Below are positions 1 to 8,351 of a DNA stretch of 36,672 nucleotides, piece after piece (the stretch's first letter is position 1; every line of letters starts with the position of its first letter). Where the stretch lies: the NCBI GenBank assembly GCA_012959525.1, contig DUDB01000009.1, forward strand, positions 2,349-39,020, in the 5' to 3' direction. The notes beneath the pieces were generated by a model, which saw only the letters and a program-made list of their open reading frames with translations, searched no databases and was not told where the DNA came from. Position numbers and translations under genes: made by a program. The DNA comes from Planctomycetota bacterium (GTDB lineage Bacteria; Planctomycetota; UBA1135; GCA-002686595).

Positions 1-2857
1 CGGGATCGAAGCGGGAGGTCACGACGTGTAGACGCGTATACGGGTTGACCCCGGACAACTGAATGACCAGGTCGTCACCCTCCATCTGGGCACTCGTCAC
101 GTGCAAGGGAGTGGCCTGCAGTTCCAGCGCGCGGTTGGCGCCGACCGACCAGCGTCCCTGCCGCTCGCCAGCGGTCACACGCACCTGGACGTGGTCACCT
201 GTTTCCTTCAGGAGAAGGTCGTAGTCTCCGGCGGCAAGCTGCGAGAGCGTGACGAACCCATCCTTCAGGCTCACGAACCCACTGCGGTTGGCCACGGGCG
301 TTCCACCCCGGAGCTCGAGGAGGGACACCTCGTCGCGGCCCAGACGCTCCATGTCTCCCCTGTATGGGATGCGAAGGACGTCACCCTCCTGACCCTGCAC
401 CCGGTCAGAGACCGTCTGCCGTTTGGCCGCGAGCGACCAGTGGCCAAAGCCGCCCGGAAGGCCTGAAGACTTCAAGGAGTCGACACCAATCAGGTGGCCC
501 AGGTGCAGGCGCCCCGCGTCGTCCGTTTTGAGTTGAATGGACAGGGCGTCCTGGTAGTCCCGGTGGCGCAGGCTGAGGTTGAGTATGCGCCCCGCCTTGG
601 GCTCACCGTTCTTACCCAGGAGGTCGATGAAGTACCCCATCGAATCCTGGCCCAGGATGGGGCAGTCCACCTGACTTGAGCTGTCGATGGAGTTGGCGGC
701 GAAACTCTGCGTACCGCTCGAAAGCGACTTACGCTTGCCGTCGCTCAGGACCTTGATCTTGGCGGTGAGGCTCACGTTCAGGCTGCTGAAGTCGTTGGGG
801 ACCCGGAACTCGTGTACCCACTCACGCCCTTCTCGCAACTCGATGTCGCGCACGTCCACGGACGTTTTCGTTCCATCCAGAGTCCGGGCGGTCAGGTTCA
901 GGCTGACGTCCTCCAGGAGATCGAGAGAGACCCGCTGACCGTTGACCTCAAGGCGCGGGCTGACGAGGAGCTTGGCCCTGCTGCCGGCGAGCAGCGACTC
1001 GCGATCCACGTAGAACCCAGCACGTAGCGAATAGATCTCGGCGCGATGGCTGAAATGGTGTACCGAAACGGTTCCACCCGATGTGATTACGACTGTTCGG
1101 CGACCGGGCTCCGTGGAGTACGGCAGAAGAACCACTCCCTTCCCATCGGCTTCGTAGCGTTGGCCTCCGAAGTAGATGGCGGCGTCCGTGCGGGGGACGC
1201 CCGCTGCGTCGACTACCTCAAAGACGTGGCCAGCCGAGCTGTTCCGCTCCCGAACCTCGAGGTGTCCCTTGCGGATCACTGCCCGGCTCGAGATTCCACC
1301 CCCTATGAAATCAATCACGTACACCCCGGCCTCGGTCAGTTCGGGGAACTCGAAGTGCTTCCTGATGCGGCGCAAGCTTGGAGCGTCGTAGGAGTAGGTA
1401 GTCTCCGCGCCCGCCACGAGACCATCCAAATCAATGGACGCGTCCACCTCCTTGTTCTCTGCCAGGGCATAGGTCAGGGCGTCGATCTCGAAGACCTTGA
1501 CGAGCAGGGTCTTGACGTTCTTGATGTCTACGTCCAAGGAGACGGCGGCACCCGTCGCGAACTCGGTTGTCTGGGTTGCGGGAAACTCCAGTTCCACTCG
1601 GTTCTCCAGGGCTTCGTAGTAGGCCGGGTCATCGATCAATGAGTACCAGCGCTCCATGTCGCCGGTGCCCGCAAGGATCTTCGTCTCTGCGAACAGGCGG
1701 CGCAGGTAATCGGTCTTGACGTAGGGGCTGAAAGACTCCCAACTCTCTTCCTGCCCGAAGAAGTGCTCCAGGTAGGCGCGCACAAGCGGTTCCTCGTCCC
1801 CCGGAGATTTGAAGGGAGTGAGAGAGGCATTGGGTTTCTCGACGATCTCCGCGCTACGCCGCGTCTTCAACCATTCCGGGTTGGTCAACGGAGTGCGACG
1901 CGGCAGCTTCAGGAACTCCATAAGGGTCTCACGGCTGGGCCGCCCCTGGCCCAGGTCGTGCGCGAGGCGGTGCTGTAATACGTGTGCCTTGAGGTCGTTG
2001 TGGGCAGGATCGAGGCGTTGGGCGAAGGTCCACAGACGGTCCAGGAAGGCTTCTCGTTCAGCCACATTGGCGGTCCAGTCCACGTCCGCGCCGGGGCGCA
2101 GCTTGGTCAGGTACACGGCCACGAAGGCCGGGTTATTCAGCAGCTTGGGCAGGCTCCTGGCACAGGCCTCAAGCTGTTCGCGGAGGAGCTCGCCATGGAT
2201 GGCTAGGGAGCCGAACTTGCGGCTGGAACGGGCTTTCAGCTGGCGCACCACCAGGTTGGCCAGCCCAGGGACGTCGGGTCGCTGCAGGCGGTTCAGGAGT
2301 TCCGTCAGCTGGCGGTCGCTGAGCTTCCCCGCGGCCAGGGATTCCAGTCGACGGTCCCCGAACCCCGCCAGGGAGTCCGGATGCTGGCGGCGCGCATGGT
2401 CTTCCCAGACCTTTGGGGCGATGCGGCTCGGAGCGAGAGTGCTCGGAAGGACCACCTCGTCTCCCGCCTTTTGGCGCGTGTGATCGAAATTCAAGCCCAG
2501 TATTCGAGTCAGGTAATCGAGTCCTCGGGGCCAGGAGGTCATGGCCCGCCTTGGATCGCTGGCCCAGCCGACTAGGGCCTGCCGGTTCTCGATTTCTCGC
2601 ACGCGGGCACTCTGTCCGTGGCGTTTGATCCATGTCTCCAGGATCGCAGGGACCTGATCTCCCTTCCCCTCGTGCTGCAACTGCAGGCAGCTGTAGTAGT
2701 AGTAGTCCTGGGTGCCAGGAATGAGCTGCTCGAGGGCCGCCCGTCTGTTTTGCGAGAGGGCGAACACCTCGTCGAATCCAATTTCTTGGCCCTGTGCAGG
2801 CGCGAGAGGGGGAAAGCAGAGGGCGAGTACGAACGCGGCGGCAGCAGGATGGGTCAT
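1..2857 (-). CDS. Very large secreted protein, N-terminal 952 residues (partial, runs off left edge); possible alpha-2-macroglobulin-like
   Basis: An uninterrupted minus-strand frame opens at an ATG at 2857-2855 and stays open to position 1, so the 3' end lies outside the window. Residues 1-22 form a convincing signal peptide (hydrophobic FVLALCFPPLAPA ending AQG), so the product is exported. Residues about 25-400 look helical and contain an unusual run of four tyrosines (52-55). From about residue 430 the sequence becomes beta-rich, with repeated phrases such as GVYVIDF and REGREWVHEFRVP and domain-sized units that resemble the MG-type beta-sandwiches of bacterial alpha-2-macroglobulins or other Ig-like secreted proteins. 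No thioester motif or enzyme signature is visible in the part present. The gene is divergent from the selenoprotein gene. The reading frame is certain; the family is a tentative guess. Confidence 0.8.
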   Translation of the reverse strand, partial: MTHPAAAAFVLALCFPPLAPAQGQEIGFDEVFALSQNRRAALEQLIPGTQDYYYYSCLQLQHEGKGDQVPAILETWIKRHGQSARVREIENRQALVGWASDPRRAMTSWPRGLDYLTRILGLNFDHTRQKAGDEVVLPSTLAPSRIAPKVWEDHARRQHPDSLAGFGDRRLESLAAGKLSDRQLTELLNRLQRPDVPGLANLVVRQLKARSSRKFGSLAIHGELLREQLEACARSLPKLLNNPAFVAVYLTKLRPGADVDWTANVAEREAFLDRLWTFAQRLDPAHNDLKAHVLQHRLAHDLGQGRPSRETLMEFLKLPRRTPLTNPEWLKTRRSAEIVEKPNASLTPFKSPGDEEPLVRAYLEHFFGQEESWESFSPYVKTDYLRRLFAETKILAGTGDMERWYSLIDDPAYYEALENRVELEFPATQTTEFATGAAVSLDVDIKNVKTLLVKVFEIDALTYALAENKEVDASIDLDGLVAGAETTYSYDAPSLRRIRKHFEFPELTEAGVYVIDFIGGGISSRAVIRKGHLEVRERNSSAGHVFEVVDAAGVPRTDAAIYFGGQRYEADGKGVVLLPYSTEPGRRTVVITSGGTVSVHHFSHRAEIYSLRAGFYVDRESLLAGSRAKLLVSPRLEVNGQRVSLDLLEDVSLNLTARTLDGTKTSVDVRDIELREGREWVHEFRVPNDFSSLNVSLTAKIKVLSDGKRKSLSSGTQSFAANSIDSSSQVDCPILGQDSMGYFIDLLGKNGEPKAGRILNLSLRHRDYQDALSIQLKTDDAGRLHLGHLIGVDSLKSSGLPGGFGHWSLAAKRQTVSDRVQGQEGDVLRIPYRGDMERLGRDEVSLLELRGGTPVANRSGFVSLKDGFVTLSQLAAGDYDLLLKETGDHVQVRVTAGERQGRWSVGANRALELQATPLHVTSAQMEGDDLVIQLSGVNPYTRLHVVTSRFDP

Positions 2858-3290
2858 GTCGATTTTGACTGAGGTAGGTCGGAAGATAACGCAGGCTCGG
2901 AGGGTAGGTTCACTTGCCGACTCGGTTTCACATCGGGGACTCTAAGGGTAGCGCTGTGACACGATGCCTGGCTAACAAGTGCGTGCCGTAGCCCCGGGGC
3001 TGCAGGAGGACATGGGGCATTGGGAGCACCGAGGGGGGGGGCGGGTCACTTCACCGGGGGGAACGACGCACTCCCCAGGGACCTTGGTGATTATCACTTA
3101 TTCCGTTATGTACGGCCGCAAGGGGCACGGCAGCCCGATTGAGGCAGGTCCGGAGTGTCCAGCATGCTCTAGGCCAGCAAGAACCGTGCATTGAGGCTTC
3201 AGCTTCGGGTTTTGCACCTACCGGATCCCGACGTACAATCGGCCCCGTGCGCTAAGCACGTTCCCCTGTTCGTATGGAGATAGACATCCC
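2858..3290. other. 433-bp divergent intergenic region
   Basis: This gap separates two divergent genes and must carry both promoters. It contains a nine-G run near 3033, a GC-rich stretch around 2990-3070, a near-palindrome GTGATTATCAC at 3087-3097 that could be an operator, and the plus-strand promoter listed separately. Small frames here have no recognisable product. I see no RNA gene. Confidence 0.5.
3212..3239 (+). promoter_or_regulatory. Candidate sigma-70-type promoter of the selenoprotein gene
   Basis: TTGCAC (3212-3217) and TACAAT (3234-3239) are separated by 16 bases. The -10 matches the consensus at five of six positions, the -35 at three. The predicted transcript would start near 3246, about 45 bases before the ATG at 3291. 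A weak GGAG (3276-3279) lies 11 bases before the start codon. Confidence 0.45.
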
Positions 3291-4250
3291 ATGAAACGAC
3301 TTGCCCTACTCGCCGCCCTCCCGCTGCTCGCCTTCGTGCCGGCCGAGGATCCCATGTCCCCGGAGATCGACGCTAAGAGTTGGTCCCGACACTTGGGGCA
3401 GACGCCCTCATTGCAGTCCCTCAGAGGACGGGCTGTCTTGATTGAGGCCTGGGCCACCTGGTGAGGCCCCTGTCGTGGGGCGTGGCCTCACCTCAAAGAT
3501 GTCTGGAACGAAAACCGGGACGATGGGCTGGTGGTGCTGGCCTTGTCGAATGAGCCCGCGAGCAAGGTCGAGCCCTACGTGGAGCAGTACAACCTGCCGT
3601 TTCCCGTGGCCAGCGGTTCAACAGCCGGGGGCAAGCTGGGAGCGATGGTGGGTCAGAAGGGGATTCCCCACAGTTATCTCCTCGATCCCGAGGGCCGTCT
3701 CGTCTGGCACGGCCACCCCAATTCACTGACCAAGAAACACCTGAAGTTGGCCATGGCCGGTGCGGACCGCGTTGGCCCCAAGGCCGTTCTTTCCTGGCGT
3801 GGGGAGATCGATGGGGCGCCTCCGAAAGCTCTCGAAGCTGCTGCGGATGGAGAGCTGGCCCAGGCTTTCAAGTTGATCGAGAAGGAGGCAGGGAGCGAAG
3901 GAGCCGGCGCCCTCGATGAGAGTCTCTCGGCCCACGTGGCGGATCTGCGCAAGCAGATCGACCTAGCCGTAGGTCGCGGTGACTTTGGGCAGAGCCTGGC
4001 CGCATTGGAGTCTCTGGCGAAGGACTTGAAACGCCACCCCTTGGGTGAGGCGATCCTGGAACGCCAGCGCGAGATCGAAGAGGATGAGACCATCCAGAAC
4101 GAGATCGAGGCCGCCGAGGCTCTCGACAAGGCTCTCGAGCTTGTCGCTAACCGCGGTATCAAGAAGGCCAAGAAGAGCCTGCAGTCCGTAGTCAAGCGCT
4201 TCCCCTCGACTCACGCTGCCAAGCGCGCTCGGGGATTGATCGGGGAGTAG
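3291..4250 (+). CDS. Thioredoxin-fold (TlpA/AhpC-TSA-like) selenoprotein, Sec58, with helical C-terminal domain
   Basis: The ATG at 3291 begins an export-type N-terminus (residues 1-18, hydrophobic LALLAALPLLAFVPA). The same frame runs to TAG at 4248-4250 and is interrupted only by TGA at 3462-3464. Around it the protein reads AWATW-[TGA]-GPCRG. This is exactly the WCGPC active site of TlpA-type thioredoxins with TGA in place of the first, nucleophilic cysteine, so residue 58 is read as selenocysteine and Cys61 as the resolving thiol. The fold continues after the TGA: a strand (VVLALSN), then GIPHSYLLDPEGRLVWHG with the expected cis-proline at 126. Residues about 165-319 are a charged helical domain, possibly TPR-like. 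With Sec the product is 319 residues. Likely role: extracytoplasmic thiol-disulfide or peroxide chemistry; the substrate is unknown. A conventional gene caller would start at GTG 3531 and lose the active site. The alternatives are a sequencing error or a nonsense mutation. Confidence 0.85.
3460..3492 (+). promoter_or_regulatory. Candidate bacterial SECIS element overlapping and following the Sec TGA
   Basis: Two overlapping folds are visible. In the first, GTGGGG (3475-3480) pairs with CCTCAC (3486-3491), six pairs including one G-U, closing a five-base loop CGTGG whose second base is G. The loop starts 16 bases after the TGA. As I recall the bacterial SECIS consensus, it needs a short stem, a small loop with G in the first two positions, and 16-37 bases between UGA and loop, so this fits. 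In the second, GGTGAGGCC (3460-3468) pairs perfectly with GGCCTCACC (3484-3492), nine pairs with the TGA inside the stem, as in longer SECIS folds. No folding program was run. Confidence 0.6.
3462..3464 (+). other. In-frame TGA read as selenocysteine (Sec58)
   Basis: This TGA is in frame with the ATG at 3291, preceded by TGG (Trp57) and followed by GGC CCC TGT (Gly-Pro-Cys). Coding potential and homology-like features continue unbroken on both sides. TGA works as a true stop elsewhere (for example 7273-7275 and 30959-30961), so genome-wide reassignment does not explain it. Confidence 0.85.
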
Positions 4251-4559
4251 GGGCCGCTCTACCGGGCCTGCTGAGTCGGGGCGTCCTCTTCTAGCCGGGA
4301 AGCCAGATTGCCCCTTGGGGGGCGGCAGCGGTCTCGGGAGGTCTGGATGACCCCCCTCAGGGGGCTCCCAGGCACTATTCTGTCGGTTTTGTTGGCCCGT
4401 ATGGGGGCCTGCTGCGGATGAGGGTCACGCCCAACGGTCCAAAATGTCGATTCATGAGGTGGGTTACCCACCCCGACCTCTCTTCTCCTTGCCCCCTCCA
4501 ACGGGAGAGGAGCGAAGGCGTAGCCATGTGGAGAAGCCACTCCCCATCCCCTCATTCCC
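4251..4559. other. 309-bp intergenic region before the SPFH operon
   Basis: It contains a short C5-TCA-G5 hairpin (4352-4364) without a convincing T-run, so a weak terminator at best. It also holds a small inverted repeat GGTGG-GTTAC-CCACC (about 4457-4471) and a CT-rich/GA-rich pair (CTCTC near 4480, GGGAGAGGAG near 4503-4512). No ORF with a recognisable product, and no clear promoter or ribosome binding site for the gene at 4560, was seen. Confidence 0.4.
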
Positions 4560-6341
4560 ATGTCCCCTGCCAATCCCCCAGCCGAAGCTGAGACCCCTGC
4601 CGATGGGCAGAGCGTGAATCTGCACTTAGCGGCGCGGCAGGAGCACCTGCGCATCGCGACCCTGGTGCTGCTCGGTGGTCCGGGGTTGATGGGTGCCGCC
4701 CTCTTGGCCCTGGCCTTGGCCGTGGGGCTTCGAGAGTTCCTCGTGCCGGGATCTTTGGCGCTCACCACTTGTTGGATTCTGTGGCTTGTGCGCCGACGGT
4801 TGGCTCAGAGCACTCAGCGCGGAACTGAAGGAGGCGCAGCCTCTGCCCCGGGCCGTCTTGCGGCGCTGGTGCTGAGCCTGTGCGGTGCCGGTGCGGTCGC
4901 CGCCTGGCAACTCAGTTACGAGCAATACAAGGCGCCTCTGGCCCTTGGTCTCGGCTCCATCGCCTGGTTGAACGCCACGGGCGTGGTCGTGATATCCATC
5001 GCAGCGGCCCTGGTGTTCTTGCTCTTGGCACGCTTCTACGGCACCACGCGCACGGAGGTTCTCGCCGAGGCCCAAGGACTGGCCTCGTGGTTGCGGGTTA
5101 CCGCTTGGTTGACCTTGCTCGAAACCGCGACCTTCATGCACGGCGACCGCTTGACCTGGTTGGCACCGGCGCTCTCAAAGTTCGAGACGTTCCTCGTCCT
5201 TGAGCTTGTGGTCGAAGGACTGCTCATCGCGCTGTTGGCACGGCGCACGGGACGGTTGGCTCTGTCCAGCCCGGTCTTCTTGCGCATCTTCTTCGGACGA
5301 CTGGATCCCGTCTCGAGCTTCTTTGCCTTCCTGACCGACGCATTCGGTATCGACCTGCGTGGGAGTTGGGCTCTGGCCTTCATCCGGCGCTCCCTGGCTC
5401 CGACCTTGCTGGCCCTCGTCGGTCTGGCTTGGGTGGGAAGTGCGTTTACGCTCGTGGGTCCAGCGGAGATGGGGGTCATCGAGGTGTTCGGTGCACGCTC
5501 AGGTCGTGCTCCGGTGTCCCCCGGCCTGCACCTAGGCTGGCCCTGGCCCATCGGATCCGTGCAGCGCGTGGCTGTGGATCGGGTGCGCAGCCTGCCTATC
5601 GGGTTCGCCCGGGCGAAGAGCGGAGCCTCGATGCTCTGGACGGCTCAGCATGCCGAGGAGGAGTACAAGCTCCTGCTCGGGGATGGTCACGAGCTGATCA
5701 GTGTCAACGCGATCTTGCAATTCAAGGTGGGCGATCCGTTGGTCTATCTTTACTCGTGTGCTGACCCTGAGGGCGCACTCGCCGCTGTCGCGGATCGGGT
5801 GATGATGGCTGAAACCGTGGGCCGTAGCCTCGACAGTGCCCTGTCCGAGAACCTCTCATTACTTGCGGCCCAGATTGAGGGACGCATCCAGCAGCGTGCA
5901 GACGAACTGGCGCTGGGCTTGGTGGTCGTCGACCTGACGCTCATAGGATTGCACCCGCCTGTTTCCGTGGCCAAAGATTATCAAGCCGTGGTGGGCGCGC
6001 GCATTGATCGCAACACACGCGTCCTTGAAGCACAGGCGTATACGAACGAAGTTCTTCCAGGCGCTCAGTCCCAGGCCAACCGCCTAGAGAATCGCGCCCA
6101 CGCGGAGGCCACGGCGCGCGTAGCTCTCGCGCGCGGCGAGGCCGAGGCCTTCACCGCCGTTCAGAAAACCTACGCAGCAGCTCCCGAACTGTTCACTTTC
6201 CGCCGTCTACTCGAAGCACGTGAGGCCCAATTGCAGGGTCGCTCATTTGTGGTCATTGACCAACGCTTCGAGAGGGATGGTGGAGCCCTGTGGATCAACG
6301 GCTCCAACGCCGCAGACTCCACACCCTTGGAGGATCTCTAG
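4560..6341 (+). CDS. HflK-like SPFH protein with large multi-pass N-terminal membrane domain
   Basis: The 593-residue product begins with about 300 residues rich in membrane segments. Hydrophobic stretches lie at about 32-56, 58-77, 98-118, 125-160, 170-190 and 205-225, with a final anchor at about 280-300. The SPFH (band 7/prohibitin) domain follows, opening with GPAEMGVIEVFG at residue 300 and continuing PGLHLGWPWPIGSVQRV, a typical HflK/HflC phrase. The C-terminal third is an Ala/Glu/Arg-rich helix. HflK/C proteins form a membrane cage that in Escherichia coli modulates the FtsH protease; no ftsH is present here. A membrane part this long is unlike the single anchor of classical HflK. The ATG at 4560 lacks a clear Shine-Dalgarno sequence. 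It is the first gene of the operon and ends four bases before the next start. Confidence 0.85.
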   Translation: MSPANPPAEAETPADGQSVNLHLAARQEHLRIATLVLLGGPGLMGAALLALALAVGLREFLVPGSLALTTCWILWLVRRRLAQSTQRGTEGGAASAPGRLAALVLSLCGAGAVAAWQLSYEQYKAPLALGLGSIAWLNATGVVVISIAAALVFLLLARFYGTTRTEVLAEAQGLASWLRVTAWLTLLETATFMHGDRLTWLAPALSKFETFLVLELVVEGLLIALLARRTGRLALSSPVFLRIFFGRLDPVSSFFAFLTDAFGIDLRGSWALAFIRRSLAPTLLALVGLAWVGSAFTLVGPAEMGVIEVFGARSGRAPVSPGLHLGWPWPIGSVQRVAVDRVRSLPIGFARAKSGASMLWTAQHAEEEYKLLLGDGHELISVNAILQFKVGDPLVYLYSCADPEGALAAVADRVMMAETVGRSLDSALSENLSLLAAQIEGRIQQRADELALGLVVVDLTLIGLHPPVSVAKDYQAVVGARIDRNTRVLEAQAYTNEVLPGAQSQANRLENRAHAEATARVALARGEAEAFTAVQKTYAAAPELFTFRRLLEAREAQLQGRSFVVIDQRFERDGGALWINGSNAADSTPLEDL

Positions 6342-6345
6342 CCCC

Positions 6346-7275
6346 ATGCGAAGCAATACTCTGCGCTGGATCGTCGGATGCCTGGCCGTGATGGTCACCG
6401 CTCTTTCGGCGGTCACTTTCACCGTGCGCGAGGAGCACTCGGCCCTCGTGACGCGCTTCGGTAAGCCTCTCGACGAGGTCTCCGAGCCCGGTCTGCACTG
6501 GAAACTGCCCTGGCCCATCGAGCGTGCCTCCAGCATCGACCGTCGCACACGCGTCTTCAACACGCGTCACGCGGAAGTGCTGACGCGGGACAAGAAGAAC
6601 GTGATCCTCTTGTCCTACGCTGTCTGGCGCGTTGCGGACCCCTGGGCATTCTATCGCGCGGTGGGCTCCATTGAGGGCGCTGACAACAAGCTGGAGGGCC
6701 TGATTATTGATGCCAAGACCGGTGTTCTGGGGCACTACGATCTGTCGGCCCTGGTCTCCACGGACGAAGAGCTGCTGGCCGTGGATGCCATCGAAGCCGA
6801 CCTCCTCGCTGCCGTTCAGTCGAAGGCCAAGGAGACCTACGGCATTCAGATCGACCACGTGGGCTTCAAGCGACTCTCCTTGCCCGAGTCCAACATCACC
6901 AGCGTGTTCGCACAGATGCGTGCCGAGCGGCAGCGGTCCGCGGCCGTGTTCCGTGCCGATGGGGATCGCCAGGCTGCCCAGGTGCGAGCCGAGGCGGACC
7001 TTGAGGTGGCCCGGATCCTCGCCACGGCGAGCGAAACGGCGGCCAAGACACGGGGCGAGGCGGAGGCCGAAGCGGCGCGCGTCTATGCTGCCGCGCACGG
7101 GGCCGACGAAGAGTTCTATCGCTTCGTTCGTCAACTTGAGGCTCTGGAGACCCTGCTGGGAACTGGAGCCACCATCATTCTGCGCACGGACAGTGCTCCC
7201 TTCGGCTTGCTGGAAGCTCCGACGCTTCCGGTTCCCGCGGGCCAGGATCAAGAGCAAGGAGACAGGGGTCAGTGA
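6346..7275 (+). CDS. HflC-like SPFH domain membrane protein
   Basis: The product has 309 residues from ATG 6346. The frame is open further upstream to 6220, but that would overlap the preceding gene by over 100 bases, and 6346 sits four bases after its stop. One N-terminal anchor (about residues 8-28, LRWIVGCLAVMVTALSAVTF) is followed by the SPFH domain with EEHSALVTRFGKP and PGLHWKLPWPIE. The helical tail around AEADLEVARILATASETAA matches the HflC/prohibitin coiled coil that builds ring or cage assemblies. It is predicted to partner with the SPFH proteins encoded on each side. Its stop overlaps the start of the next gene by four bases (GTGA), which suggests translational coupling. Confidence 0.88.
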   Translation: MRSNTLRWIVGCLAVMVTALSAVTFTVREEHSALVTRFGKPLDEVSEPGLHWKLPWPIERASSIDRRTRVFNTRHAEVLTRDKKNVILLSYAVWRVADPWAFYRAVGSIEGADNKLEGLIIDAKTGVLGHYDLSALVSTDEELLAVDAIEADLLAAVQSKAKETYGIQIDHVGFKRLSLPESNITSVFAQMRAERQRSAAVFRADGDRQAAQVRAEADLEVARILATASETAAKTRGEAEAEAARVYAAAHGADEEFYRFVRQLEALETLLGTGATIILRTDSAPFGLLEAPTLPVPAGQDQEQGDRGQ

Positions 7276-8348
7276 AACGCGGCTCCCTACAGCGTCCCTC
7301 CCAGGTCCGTGAAACGGCCGGGGCAGAGTGGGCTCGCATGGCCTCGCCCCTCTTGGGGCTGATGGGCTTTGTGCTGCGCGTGTATCACTGGCCGATTCTC
7401 GTCCTGCTAGTGCTCTACGCCGCGTCGGGTCTGACCTCCGTGCAGCCGGGCCAGGTGGCTCTGGTGCTGCGCATGGGGCGCCTGGTCGGGGACAGTCCGG
7501 GTCAGCAGGTCCACGAGTCGGGCTTTCTCTTTGCATTGCCGGCACCCATCGACGAGGTGCTGCGCGTCGACGTTGAGAAAGTCCATAGCGTTCGCGTGGT
7601 GGATCTGGCCAGTGGACTGGGGCTTGAGCAGGATGAAAAGGGCGGACCCATCACCTCCTCGCGCGGATTCTCGCGACGCGACACGATCAACCCAGAACAG
7701 GATGGTTACTGCCTGACCGGAGACGACAATGTCCTCCAGGCCGTTTTGCTGGCGCGCTACCGGGTCAGCGACCCCATCCGGTTCGCGCTCGAGATCGAGG
7801 ATCCCGATGCACTCATGCGCGATGCCGTTTGCACGGCGATGGTCACCAGCGCGGGCACGATGGCCATCGAGGAGATGATGGCTGAGGGGCGCTTCACCCT
7901 TTCAAGCATGGTTCGCGAACGCGCTCAGGAGCTGCTCGATGAGGCCGATGCCGGCATGGAGTTGGTGGCCGTGGAATTTGAGCGCTTGAGCCCGCCCTTC
8001 CAGGTTCTTCCCGCCTTCCGCGAAGTGGTCAGCAGCATGATCGACGCGGTGACATTGATCCAGGAGGCGCGCGAGTATGGTGCCATCGAGGTGCCTGCGG
8101 CCATGGCGCGCAGCACCACACGCATCTCGCAAGCTCGGGCCGAAGCGGCTCAGCGTTTGGGTCGCGCTCGCGGTGAGTCCGATGCCTTTGAGGCGCTGCT
8201 GGCTGAATACCGTCAGAACCCCGAGGTCGTGCGTGTGCGCCTGTACCGTGAGTCCATCGAGCGCGCTCTTGCGCCCGCGACCAAACGCTTCGTGCCCCCT
8301 CCGGCCGGTGAGCGTTACGAGAACCTCCGGATCACCATTCCGTTCTAA
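7272..8348 (+). CDS. Third SPFH domain (HflK-like) membrane protein
   Basis: The 358-residue product starts at a GTG that overlaps the preceding stop codon (GTGA, 7272-7275). One membrane segment lies at about residues 36-55 (WPILVLLVLYAASGL) and is followed by the SPFH opening TSVQPGQVALVLRMGRL and the phrase FLFALPAPIDEVLRVDVEK. A longer helical region (about 210-320) ends the protein. Within the family it resembles HflK more than HflC. An inserted acidic stretch at about residues 115-145 (around EQDEKGGPITSSRG) sits where HflK proteins vary. The stop is three bases before the ATG of the P-type ATPase, so all four genes are likely one transcript. Confidence 0.85.
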   Translation: MKRGSLQRPSQVRETAGAEWARMASPLLGLMGFVLRVYHWPILVLLVLYAASGLTSVQPGQVALVLRMGRLVGDSPGQQVHESGFLFALPAPIDEVLRVDVEKVHSVRVVDLASGLGLEQDEKGGPITSSRGFSRRDTINPEQDGYCLTGDDNVLQAVLLARYRVSDPIRFALEIEDPDALMRDAVCTAMVTSAGTMAIEEMMAEGRFTLSSMVRERAQELLDEADAGMELVAVEFERLSPPFQVLPAFREVVSSMIDAVTLIQEAREYGAIEVPAAMARSTTRISQARAEAAQRLGRARGESDAFEALLAEYRQNPEVVRVRLYRESIERALAPATKRFVPPPAGERYENLRITIPF

Positions 8349-8351
8349 TCC

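Noticed and set aside
101..2633. Plus-strand small ORFs in the first 2.6 kb
   Set aside because: They are antisense to one long minus-strand frame with a signal peptide, and have no recognisable domains.
3462..3464. Nonsense mutation or pseudogene
   Set aside because: The only stop falls exactly on the redox-active position, the rest of the frame is intact, and SECIS-like structure follows. It is kept as a minor alternative only.
3531..4250. A separate 239-residue gene starting at GTG 3531
   Set aside because: It begins inside a thioredoxin fold and lacks the active site and signal peptide, which are encoded upstream in the same frame across the TGA.
6220..6345. N-terminal extension of the HflC-like protein
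   Set aside because: It would overlap the preceding gene by more than 100 bases and precede the natural signal-anchor; the ATG at 6346 fits better.
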